NCBI GenBank assembly: GCA_005772945.1
Contig: SXIE01000051.1
Location: 1 to 24,257 of the forward strand
Direction of reading: 5' to 3'
DNA length: 24,257 bases
Source of the DNA: Pseudomonadota bacterium
GTDB lineage: Bacteria; Myxococcota; UBA9042; PHBI01
Shown here: positions 1-7,175 of the stretch, in pieces
Position numbering within the stretch: position 1 is the first letter of the stretch
Layout of the letters: each line of letters begins with the position of its first letter
Notes under the pieces: model-generated
The model's database searches: none
What the model was told of the DNA's origin: nothing
The model's input: only the letters and a program-made list of their open reading frames with translations
Translations under genes and position numbers: made by a program

Positions 1-414
1 GACCTGGACGGCTGCATTCGTGACGGCGGCGTCGCGGGCGGTCGCGCGCCCGAGCACGAACACGAGCTCGTCGCGATCGAAGGGCTTGGACATGAACTCG
101 ATCGCCCCGAGCTTCATCGCGCGCACGGCGTCCTCGACGGTGCCGTGTGCCGTCAGCATGATGACCGCCGTCTCCGGGTACTCGGCCGTCATCTGCGCGA
201 GCAGCTCGAGGCCCGACATCCCGAGCATGCGCAGATCGACGATGGCCGCGTCGTAGGGGCGCGCCGCGAGCGCTTCCAGGGCGGCCGCGCCCGAGGTCAC
301 CGCGCGCGCCTCGAACCCGGCCTGGCGACAGAGCGCCCCGAGCACGGTGCCGACGGCGACGTCGTCGTCGACGATGAGAACAGAGTGAACGTGTTTCACA
401 CTGGCGACGCTCAT
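1..414 (-). CDS. Response regulator, receiver domain (partial, probably NtrC type)
   Basis: The 138 residues in the window form a receiver (REC) domain; the C-terminal part lies beyond base 1. Visible landmarks are the acidic pocket VDDD at residues 15-18, the phospho-acceptor Asp60 in AIVDLRM, Thr88 in MLTAHG and Lys110 in FMSKPFD. The pattern VEDAVRAMKLGAIEFMSKPF is typical of regulators that carry a sigma54 AAA+ domain and a Fis-type HTH after the receiver, but that part is not visible, so NtrC type is an inference. The ATG at 414 follows an AGGAG about ten bases upstream. The gene lies 42 bases downstream of the histidine kinase stop, so the two are almost certainly co-transcribed and form a cognate phosphorelay pair. 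Confidence 0.9.
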   Translation of the reverse strand, partial: MSVASVKHVHSVLIVDDDVAVGTVLGALCRQAGFEARAVTSGAAALEALAARPYDAAIVDLRMLGMSGLELLAQMTAEYPETAVIMLTAHGTVEDAVRAMKLGAIEFMSKPFDRDELVFVLGRATARDAAVTNAAVQV

Positions 415-430
415 GGGGCCTGACTCCTCG

Positions 431-465
431 ATTCGCCTACGTTCGCCTACGCTCGCCTACGTTCG
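431..465. repeat. Tandem 10-bp repeat spanning the kinase stop codon
   Basis: On the minus strand the unit CGAACGTAGG occurs about 3.5 times with one substitution (CGAGCGTAGG). The first TAG is the stop of the histidine kinase. Because the unit is 10 bases long, the repeated TAGs fall in all three reading frames. It sits just upstream of the response regulator ribosome-binding site. Confidence 0.85.
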
Positions 466-1977
466 ATCCGTCAGGACCAGGGTCACGGTCGTACCCTGGC
501 CCGGCTGGCTCGTGATGCGCAACGCGCCATCGTGCGCCAGCGCGACGCGCCGCGCAAACGCGAGCCCGAGACCGCTGCCGTGGGCCTTGGTCGTCACGAA
601 GTCGTCCGCCACCTTGGCGAGGTAGCGCGGCTCGATCCCGACGCCCGTGTCCGCGAAGGCGAGCGTTACGGTGTCCCCGGTGCGGGCGGTCGTGACGCGC
701 AGCGTGCCGCCGCTCGGCATGGCCTCCAGCGCATTGTGAACGATGTTCTCGATCGCGCTCGCGAGCAGCTCGCGATCGCCGCGCCACGGTCGCGGTGCCT
801 CAGCGGAAGGGCCCACGGCGGGGGGCGGTGCGGTCAGCACCAGCAGCTGAATCGACGCAGACCCGACCGTCAGGTGGCGCGCGACCTCCGCTGCGAGCGC
901 TTCGGGATCGAAGGCCGTCGCGACGATCTCGACCTTGGCGAGGCGCCGATAGCGCTCGAGGATCGTCTCCATGCGCCCGACCTGCGCGACCATGATCGGC
1001 CACAGCTCGGCGTCGAGCGCGTCGCGCCCCGGCGCTTGGCGCGCGCCCTCCAGCACCTGCATGGCGCCCTTCAGCGCGGCCAGCGGGTTCTTCAGATCGT
1101 GGGCCATCTGCGCCGAAAAGCGCGCGACGCCGGCGAGCTCGTTCGCGCGCGCGCGCCGGTCGGCGACGCTCTGCGCCAGCTCGCGCACGGCGATCACCAG
1201 AACGGTGATGACCGCAACCGACACGACGAGGACCAGCGGCAGATCGCGCGTCGGCGCGCTCGACGCGACCGCGATGACCGTGGCCCCAGCGATCCCGAGC
1301 ATGGTCGCATAGACCGCGATCGCGCGCCGCTCCGAATGGACGAGCAGCTCGAAGCCGAAGACGACGGCGGCGATGATGAGCATGGCGATGAACGCGCCGA
1401 GCGTACCGAGCTGCGGAATGGCCACGAGGTCGTCGAGGAGCTCGGTCGACCCCAGCGTACCGGCGACCACGACGGCTGCGATGAGCAGACGTGCGCGCAT
1501 CGCTCGGGCGGGAAGGTCGCGCCCCAGCCGCAGCTCGCGCACGAGCATCGCGATGACCATCGCCATGATCGGCATCCAGCCCCCGAGGTAAAGGACCGAC
1601 CACGCGGAACCCTCGACGAACGTGCGCGCCCAGGGCACGACGAACGCGCACGCGGAGAGTGCGGACAGGATCCCGAACTCGACGAATGCCACCCGCTGAA
1701 GGGTGCGGACGCGGCGCGTGAGGCCGGCGTAGGTGGCGATGAGCCACAAGACCAGCGGCGGCGTCCAGGGCGAGAGCGTGACGTCGACCCAGTGCCAGGT
1801 GTCGTCGCCGGTCAGCTCGAAGAGGGCGGTCGCCGCGTTCCAGCCGGCCAGGTCGAGCGCGAGCAGCGCCAACGGCAGCGCCACCGGATCGCGCCGCACA
1901 CGCCGCATGGCGAAGCCGCCGATGGCCGCGAGCCCGGCGGCGGCCGCGAGTCCGACGGTGTGGAAGGAACTTGCCAC
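457..1977 (-). CDS. Membrane sensor histidine kinase
   Basis: This 506-residue protein autophosphorylates on histidine and should pass the phosphate to the regulator encoded just downstream. Residues 1-265 hold seven to nine hydrophobic segments with no large periplasmic loop, so the sensor is probably membrane-embedded. The HisKA H-box is ARFSAQMAHDLKNPLAALKG with His293. The HATPase region has an N-box near residues 412-422 (IENIVHNALEAMP), a G1 box FADTGVGIEP, then KAHGSGLGLAFARRV. This arrangement resembles NtrB/HydH/AtoS-type partners of NtrC regulators. The start is GTG at 1977, preceded by AGGAAG at very short spacing, so a slightly different start is possible. The stimulus cannot be told from the sequence. 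Confidence 0.93.
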   Translation of the reverse strand: MASSFHTVGLAAAAGLAAIGGFAMRRVRRDPVALPLALLALDLAGWNAATALFELTGDDTWHWVDVTLSPWTPPLVLWLIATYAGLTRRVRTLQRVAFVEFGILSALSACAFVVPWARTFVEGSAWSVLYLGGWMPIMAMVIAMLVRELRLGRDLPARAMRARLLIAAVVVAGTLGSTELLDDLVAIPQLGTLGAFIAMLIIAAVVFGFELLVHSERRAIAVYATMLGIAGATVIAVASSAPTRDLPLVLVVSVAVITVLVIAVRELAQSVADRRARANELAGVARFSAQMAHDLKNPLAALKGAMQVLEGARQAPGRDALDAELWPIMVAQVGRMETILERYRRLAKVEIVATAFDPEALAAEVARHLTVGSASIQLLVLTAPPPAVGPSAEAPRPWRGDRELLASAIENIVHNALEAMPSGGTLRVTTARTGDTVTLAFADTGVGIEPRYLAKVADDFVTTKAHGSGLGLAFARRVALAHDGALRITSQPGQGTTVTLVLTDRT

Positions 1978-2028
1978 CTTCCTAGGGTAGTCGACCCTCG
2001 CCAGGGCTGGAAGCGCGCGCGGGCGCGA

Positions 2029-2086
2029 GGCCGAGATCGGTAGATCGTGGGAAGTTTCTCATCACAGCCGAGGCCCGATCTCGGCC
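2029..2086. promoter_or_regulatory. 12-bp inverted repeat in a divergent intergenic region
   Basis: GGCCGAGATCGG at 2029-2040 is repeated in perfect reverse complement at 2075-2086, with 34 bases between the arms. It lies between the divergent starts of the kinase (1977) and the Cys-rich lipoprotein (2157). It could be a two-site operator or a weak hairpin in one 5' leader. No clear -10/-35 pair is visible. Confidence 0.45.
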
Positions 2087-2156
2087 CATCGCACGGATCG
2101 CGCGTGGCATGTGCCTTGCTCATGGCGGCCGCGACCCAGGCGGGTCCGGGGGCTCC

Positions 2157-3569
2157 ATGCGCAAGAACTTCGTTATGCTCGGCGTCGCATCTCTCACGGT
2201 CGCGTCGGTCTGGGGGACCGGTTGCCTCGAAGTCCGCGGAGGGCTCGCGCGTGAGGCGGACACGGTCGGCTCCACCGACACCGCGGGCAGCGACGTCGCC
2301 GAGACGACCGCGCCCGACGTCGATCTGTGCGCCGGCAAGTCGTGCGACGACGGCAACCCTTGCACCGAGGACCACTGCTCCTCCGCCACGGGAACCTGCG
2401 AACACCTGACCGTCGGGGCCGGCGCCGCGATGCCGGCCGAGCCCTACGAGTGCATCAACGCGAGCGCATGCGATGACGGCAATCCCTGCACCATCGACGC
2501 GTGCAACATCCGGCAATGCAGCGCCGGCGGCTATTGCACGCATGCGGCGAATCCGGAGTGTGCGGTCGGTTGCTCGAGTGGCTGTGACGCCGGCAATCCG
2601 TGCACGGACGACGCGTGTGTCGGCGCGGCCTGCGAGCATGCGGTCCTCGCCGAATGCGACCCGCAGTGCACGAGCGCCGGCCTCTTGCCCGTGCGCAATG
2701 CCTGGTTGGTTCCCTGGGGAAGCGCCGTCAAGGCGCTCGGGACCGTTCAGATGGAACGCATATCCTCCTTGTCATGCATGGACCACGGGCTCTGCAACTG
2801 CTGGGGCGCTCCGGTCCTCGAGGGCTTCATGTCCGAGCTCGCGCTCTATGTGACCAACCAGGACGAGACGGCCATGAGCTGTCGCTCGCACGATGCGCCC
2901 GGGCCCGGGAGCATGGGTGCGACGACCGACGTCACCTGCGAGCCGATGGCCGCCGCCGTCAACTACCGCGTGTGGGGCATCGGCGGAGGCGCGGGGCCGA
3001 CCCCGAGCGCCGGGGCGCCGGGTACGCAGCCTTTGCCGCCTCCCAGAATCCAGGGGATCGCGGTCGAAGGATACTGCCTCGACACCGCCGATCTAGCGCT
3101 CACCGGGCGCTACCAGATGTTCTTCGAGCGCTGGGGCGAGACGGCCGAGCTGAAGGCCGAGATCGCGATCGACGAGCCGGGATGGCTCTACCTGCACGTG
3201 CAGGGGGCCCTCTGCGCGAACTGCCCGCCGATCGACACGTGGAGCGTGCTCGAGGTCCTCGACAACGGCATCCGCTTCAAGTTCGACGCGCAGTTCGACG
3301 ACATGGATCGGGGCGTGATCGTTCGCTTGGCCTCCGTGGCCAACGCGCTGACCGGGCGCTGGGTGCTCGAAAACTACGCCGCCGGACCGGCGTTCACGCT
3401 GAGTGGACCGGCCGCCGGCGACGCGCCGAGTGGCGGCGCCGGGAGTGCCTCGACCCCGGCACCTGCCGATTCGGACGGCATGGTGGATCCCTACTATCAA
3501 GGCGGCGCGCTGCGTCTCATTCGCCTGCCCGGAGAGAGTCCGCGTTCGCCCTGCGAATGGACGCCCTGA
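2157..3569 (+). CDS. Cys-rich repeat lipoprotein (unknown function)
   Basis: A 470-residue predicted outer-surface lipoprotein. ATG 2157 is preferred over an in-frame upstream ATG at 2109 because it begins a signal peptide (MRKNF, hydrophobic core, then GTGC with candidate lipidated Cys23). A Thr/Asp/Ala linker follows. Residues about 56-175 contain three or four Cys-rich units with the core CDDGNPCTxDxC (also CDAGNPCTDDAC), a pattern common in large myxobacterial surface proteins and probably disulfide-stabilised. Residues 175-470 match no family I recognise; they contain scattered Cys and a plausible beta-rich region. No strong ribosome-binding site is visible. The stop at 3567-3569 is in the same frame as the following DUF885 remnant, and a possible start of that gene (3557) overlaps it. 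Confidence 0.8.
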   Translation: MRKNFVMLGVASLTVASVWGTGCLEVRGGLAREADTVGSTDTAGSDVAETTAPDVDLCAGKSCDDGNPCTEDHCSSATGTCEHLTVGAGAAMPAEPYECINASACDDGNPCTIDACNIRQCSAGGYCTHAANPECAVGCSSGCDAGNPCTDDACVGAACEHAVLAECDPQCTSAGLLPVRNAWLVPWGSAVKALGTVQMERISSLSCMDHGLCNCWGAPVLEGFMSELALYVTNQDETAMSCRSHDAPGPGSMGATTDVTCEPMAAAVNYRVWGIGGGAGPTPSAGAPGTQPLPPPRIQGIAVEGYCLDTADLALTGRYQMFFERWGETAELKAEIAIDEPGWLYLHVQGALCANCPPIDTWSVLEVLDNGIRFKFDAQFDDMDRGVIVRLASVANALTGRWVLENYAAGPAFTLSGPAAGDAPSGGAGSASTPAPADSDGMVDPYYQGGALRLIRLPGESPRSPCEWTP

Positions 3570-5173
3570 GGGCCGAAACGGTTCGGCGAGCGCTTCCTCG
3601 ACGCGTGGCTCGCGCGGCATCCGTCGAGCGCGACCGATCTCGGGGTCCACACCTGGGACGCGCAGCTCGAGGACCCGAGCCGGGCCGCGCGCGCCGACGA
3701 AATTGCCACGCTCCATCGCTTCGCGGCCGAATTTGACGCTCTGTCGCCTGCCACACTCTCGCCCCGAAACAAGGCCGACCGCGCGTTGGTCCTCGGCGTC
3801 ATCGACAGCAACCTGCTCGCGGTCGACACCCTCGATGCTCGCACGCGCGACCCGGACGGTTGGGCGTCCGCTTTCGCCGCGAGCGCATTCTCCTTGGCCA
3901 AGCGGCCCTTCGCCCCGCCAGCGGTGCGGCTCACAGCGCTCGTCGCGCGCCTCGAGCGCATGCCGGCGTTCCTCGCCGAGGCGCGGCTCGAGCTGCTGCA
4001 TCCGCCGCGCGTGGCGACCGAGATTGCCATGGACCAGATCGATGGCAATATCGCGTTTTTCGAGACCGTGCTTCCGGCGGCGTTCAAGGACGGGGTCGCC
4101 TCCGACGCGCCGCTGTGGAAGCGCTTCGAGGCCGCCAATCAGGCGGTCGTGGCGGCACTGACCGCGTACAAGGCCCTTCTCGCGGACGAACTCTTGCCGC
4201 GCTCGGATGGCACTTTCGCGCTCGGCGCCGAGCACTATGCGCGCAAGCTGCGCGCCGAGGAGGGGATCGATACGCCGCTCGAACCCCTCCTCGCGATCGG
4301 CATGGCGGATCTCCGCCGAAACCAGGCGGCCTTCGTGGCGACCGCCGCAGCGCTCGATCCGACGCGGCCTGCGCCCGAGGTCTTCGCCGCGCTCGCCGCC
4401 GAGCATCCGGCACCGGACGCGCTGCTCCAGACGACGCAGGCGACGCTCGATGCGCTCAGGACCTTTCTCGCCGATCGCCAGCTCGTGCGATTGCCAGCTT
4501 CGGCCGCGGTGCGCGTCGCCGAGACGCCGTCCTTCATGCGCGCGCTGACGAGCGCCTCGATGGACACGCCGGGCCCCTTCGAGACGGCGCCGCTCGAGGC
4601 GTTCTACTTCATGACGCTGCCCGATCCGACGTGGCCCGCCGCCGACACCGAGGACTTCATGCGCCAGTGGTACCCGGCGATGGTCTCGAATGTCATGCGC
4701 AGGAATTCCCGTCGCGCCTGCGCAAGGTCTTCGGTGCGAACTCGAATGCCGAGGGCTGGGCGCACTACGCCGAGCAGATGGTGCTCGACGCCGGCTGGAA
4801 AGCGGACGATCCGCGCTATCGGCTCGCGCAGTTGCAGGATGCGCTCTTGCGCGACGCGCGGCTCGTGTGCGGAATCCGCATGCACACCCAGGGCATGACG
4901 GTGGAAGAGGCGCAGCGGTTCTTCGTCGTCGAGGCGTATCAGCCGCAGACGGTGGCACTCTCGGAGGCGCGCCGCGGGACGTCCGATGCGACGTACGGCT
5001 ACTACACGCTCGGCAAGCTCATGATCATCGCGTTGCGCGACGCCGTGCGTGCCGACAAGGGCCCCGCGTTCTCGCTCGGCGCGTTCCACGATGCGCTCGT
5101 CGCCGAGGGCCCGCTGCCGCTCCCGCTGCTCGCGCGGAAGCTCCTCGGGCGCGACCTGAAGCTTCTCGAGTAG
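3557..5173 (+). pseudogene. DUF885 peptidase-like gene, frameshifted and missing its metal-binding motif
   Basis: Two frames together encode a DUF885 protein. Frame A runs from about 3580 (FGERFLDAWLARHP) to about 4700 (WYPAMVSNVM). Frame B runs from about 4695 (HAQEFPSRLRKVFG) through AEGWAHYAEQMVLD to LLGRDLKLLE at 5173. DUF885 proteins normally carry HExxPGHxxQ just before the segment matching HAQEFPSRLRKVFG. Here that stretch is absent, and the frame change at 4693-4700 fits a deletion of roughly 43 bases (3n+1). The 5' end is also damaged: frame A has no ATG or GTG after the TGA at 3567 and its first TTG (3786) is deep inside the domain. A start at ATG 3557 (MDALRAET) is one frame off, as if one G had been inserted near 3580. 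An assembly error is possible but would need two independent faults. Confidence 0.85.
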
Positions 5174-5203
5174 TGCGCGCCCCTCACCCGGGCGCCGAGC
5201 TGC
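5111..5203 (+). repeat. Direct repeat copy 1 (DUF885 3' end)
   Basis: About 93 bases, covering the last codons of the DUF885 gene (PLPLPLLARKLLGRDLKLLE), its stop and 30 bases beyond. They recur in the same orientation at 6488-6579 at roughly 85-90 percent identity by eye, with one single-base gap. Copy 1 ends three bases before the stop codon of the convergent PAS-DUF1003 gene. Confidence 0.85.
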
Positions 5204-5206
5204 GTT

Positions 5207-6367
5207 TCAAGTCCGCTTCCCGCGCCCTAGCGTCGCCTCGAGCGCGGCCATCGCGGCGACGGGGTCGATAGACCGGGCCATGGCCTCTGCCTGGGCGTCG
5301 ATCCGGCTCGGGACGGACGGGAGGTCCCTCCGGAGCTCCTCGAGCAACCCGATGATCTTCGCGGTCTTCTGCTCGGCCGCGAGGTTCACCTGCAGCTCCA
5401 ACATGGCCCGCTGCTTCGCTTGGGTCTGCTGTCGGGTTTGGGTGATGAGCACGCCGGTCGTGACCACCGCGGCGTACACGCCGATCAGCCCCTGCAACCA
5501 GAAGAAGGGCGCGGCGTCCGGCGGTTCGAGCCCCGCGACGGCCGTGAGGACGTTCCCGGCGATCCACGCGACGACCACCACGAACACCACGTACAGCGCG
5601 GCGGGGCGGCCCAGCGCGGCCGTGACCCGCTCCACGATCCGCTGGTGGACACTGCGCGACGCTTCCGCCACGTCGTGCATCGTGGCCACCGTCGCGAGGT
5701 GCTCGTTCGCGACCCGCAGCTTCTCCCGGGTGCCCTGGAGTTCGCGTTCAGCCCGGCTGACCTGCTCCGACAGGTCGCGGGTGATCTTGATGAAGCCTCG
5801 GAACACCCCGGTCTGGTCGTGGAACGCGGTGAGGAGCATGTTCGCCATGAACGTGCTCCCGTCCTTGCGCACGCGCAGGCCCTCGGCCTCCACGCGCCCG
5901 GTCGCTCGCGCGTCACGAAGGTGCACCTGCGGCAGCCCGGCCGCCCGATCCTCGGCGGAGTAGAACACCGTGAAACTCCGGCCGATGATCTCGTCGCTGC
6001 GGTACCCCTTCAGCCGCTGGGCACCGACGTTCCATGAGGTCACGCGCCCGTCTCCGTCCAGCATGAAGATGGCGTAGTCCTGGACCTGATCGGCCAGCAG
6101 GCGGAACGGCTCCTGGCTCAGCTCCACCACCCGATCCGACTCGATCCGCTCCTCCGCGAGGTTGGCGTCCGTCTCCACGCGGAGCTCGCTCGCGGCGACC
6201 TCGTCACCGCCAACCACGCGCTCGGCGTCGAGGCTCGCGTCCGTGATCTCGCGCCGCTGGTCGAGCGCTTCGGCCGCCTCCGCCACAGCGACGGGAGGCC
6301 GCGCCGCGGCGGGGGCGGATGGGGTGCGGGTTCGCGCCTTCGGCGTGCGATGTCGGTGTCGGGCCAT
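5207..6367 (-). CDS. PAS domain-DUF1003 membrane protein
   Basis: About 386 residues from ATG 6367 (MARHRHRTPKART). GTG 6373, with GAGGTG upstream, or GTG 6397 are alternative starts. A basic, Pro/Ala-rich N-terminus leads into a PAS domain at roughly residues 80-200 (LLADQVQDYAIFMLDGDGRV, SWNVGAQRLKGY, GRSFTVFYS, then a PAC-like GFIKITRDLSEQ). A helical, probably coiled-coil linker follows. Then comes a DUF1003 module with two TM segments (YVVFVVVVAWIAGNVL; FFWLQGLIGVYAAVVTTGVLI) and the conserved ITQTRQQTQAKQRAMLELQVNLAAE tail. I see no kinase, cyclase or GGDEF output. By inference the PAS senses redox state or a ligand and signals to the membrane module. The gene lies entirely between the two DUF885-end repeats. 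Confidence 0.85.
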   Translation of the reverse strand: MARHRHRTPKARTRTPSAPAAARPPVAVAEAAEALDQRREITDASLDAERVVGGDEVAASELRVETDANLAEERIESDRVVELSQEPFRLLADQVQDYAIFMLDGDGRVTSWNVGAQRLKGYRSDEIIGRSFTVFYSAEDRAAGLPQVHLRDARATGRVEAEGLRVRKDGSTFMANMLLTAFHDQTGVFRGFIKITRDLSEQVSRAERELQGTREKLRVANEHLATVATMHDVAEASRSVHQRIVERVTAALGRPAALYVVFVVVVAWIAGNVLTAVAGLEPPDAAPFFWLQGLIGVYAAVVTTGVLITQTRQQTQAKQRAMLELQVNLAAEQKTAKIIGLLEELRRDLPSVPSRIDAQAEAMARSIDPVAAMAALEATLGRGKRT

Positions 6368-6487
6368 GTCCACATCGTTCGCACACCTCGTGCCCACCGC
6401 AACGGGCCGTTGCGTCCCAGTTACAAACCACCGGAACGTAGACGCGCACGCGCGCGGTCGTCGTCGAAGCGCATCATCCGCAAGAGG

Positions 6488-6562
6488 CCGCTGCCGTTCC
6501 CGCTGCTCGCGCGGAGGCTCCTCGGACGCGACGTGAGGCTACTCGAGTCGTGCACGCCCTGA
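6488..6562 (+). pseudogene. Second, relic DUF885 C-terminus (direct repeat copy 2)
   Basis: Translation gives RPLPFPLLARRLLGRDVRLLESCTP, matching the end of the gene stopping at 5173 (GPLPLPLLARKLLGRDLKLLE). The nucleotide match continues past the gene to about 6579. The stop TAG of copy 1 is TCG here, so the frame runs four codons further. Weak similarity may reach back to about 6465, but no other DUF885 part is visible. The rest of 6398-6709, apart from the ribosome-binding site of the next gene, shows nothing I can name. Confidence 0.75.
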
Positions 6563-6709
6563 TCCGGGCGCCGGGCTGCCCGCTGACAATCCGTTACCGA
6601 AATGCGCGCGTCCGAGACGGAAGTCGGCCTGCGCGCCCAGCTAGGGTTCCCGGGTTCGCGGATGACGACGCACGTTTACCCCGCTTCCCCGCGACGTTGA
6701 GGATTCACC

Positions 6710-7156
6710 ATGATGCGCAAGTGGCTTTTGGGTGTGGCTGTTGGTTCGATGTCGTTGGGCGCGGTTGCGGCCTGCGACGACCTGGGCGTGACCGACGAGT
6801 TGGCAGAGAGTGACGGCGGCGAGCTCGTCAGCGAGGAGGCGGCCCTTCGCCTGACGCATCCCGAGCTCATCGGGCGCTGGTTCCCGACCAAGGCGGCGAC
6901 CGGCGCCGGCGAGTTCGTGCGCCTCCAATTGAAGGACGACGGCACCTACGCCGACTCGATCAACGTGTACTGCGTGATGGCGCCGTGCAACCCGGTGAAC
7001 TCCAAGGGCCGCTGGGAGTCCGACGGCGTGACGCTGACGCTCTCGACGACCAATGGGGGCGCGCGACAGTTCCCCTACACCTTCACGGATGGGCTCCGTC
7101 GCAAGCTCGACCTGGTCCACCCGAGCGGCACCAAGCAGCGGCTGCAGGCGTTCTGA
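6710..7156 (+). CDS. Small lipoprotein (lipocalin-like pattern, unknown function)
   Basis: 148 residues. The signal peptide MMRKWLLGVAVGSMSLGAVAAC ends in a lipobox AVAAC with Cys22. A short acidic linker is followed by a ~95-residue domain opening with HPELIGRWFPT and containing FVRLQLKDDGTYADS, WESDGVTLTLS and YTFTDGLRRKLDLVHP. The G-x-W start and the DDGTY strand recall small lipocalin-type beta-barrel lipoproteins, but no family can be assigned. Two Cys residues (YCVMAPCN) could form a disulfide. The ribosome-binding site TGAGGA lies about eight bases before ATG 6710; ATG 6713 is also possible. The gene converges on the hydrolase gene with only 19 bases between them and no visible terminator. 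Confidence 0.8.
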   Translation: MMRKWLLGVAVGSMSLGAVAACDDLGVTDELAESDGGELVSEEAALRLTHPELIGRWFPTKAATGAGEFVRLQLKDDGTYADSINVYCVMAPCNPVNSKGRWESDGVTLTLSTTNGGARQFPYTFTDGLRRKLDLVHPSGTKQRLQAF

Positions 7157-7175
7157 CCGCGATGCGCCGCCGCGC

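Noticed and set aside
532..2043. Open frame of 503 codons on the plus strand
   Set aside because: Antisense to the histidine kinase, whose H, N and G boxes are unambiguous; the translation is low-complexity Arg/Asp/His.
3786..4898. TTG 3786 as the true start of the DUF885 protein
   Set aside because: Good DUF885-like sequence continues upstream in the same frame to about 3580, so this start would cut off the N-terminal part of the domain.
3093..4958. Long open frame (621 codons) on the minus strand
   Set aside because: Antisense to the DUF885 gene and the lipoprotein; Arg-rich composition without recognisable motifs.
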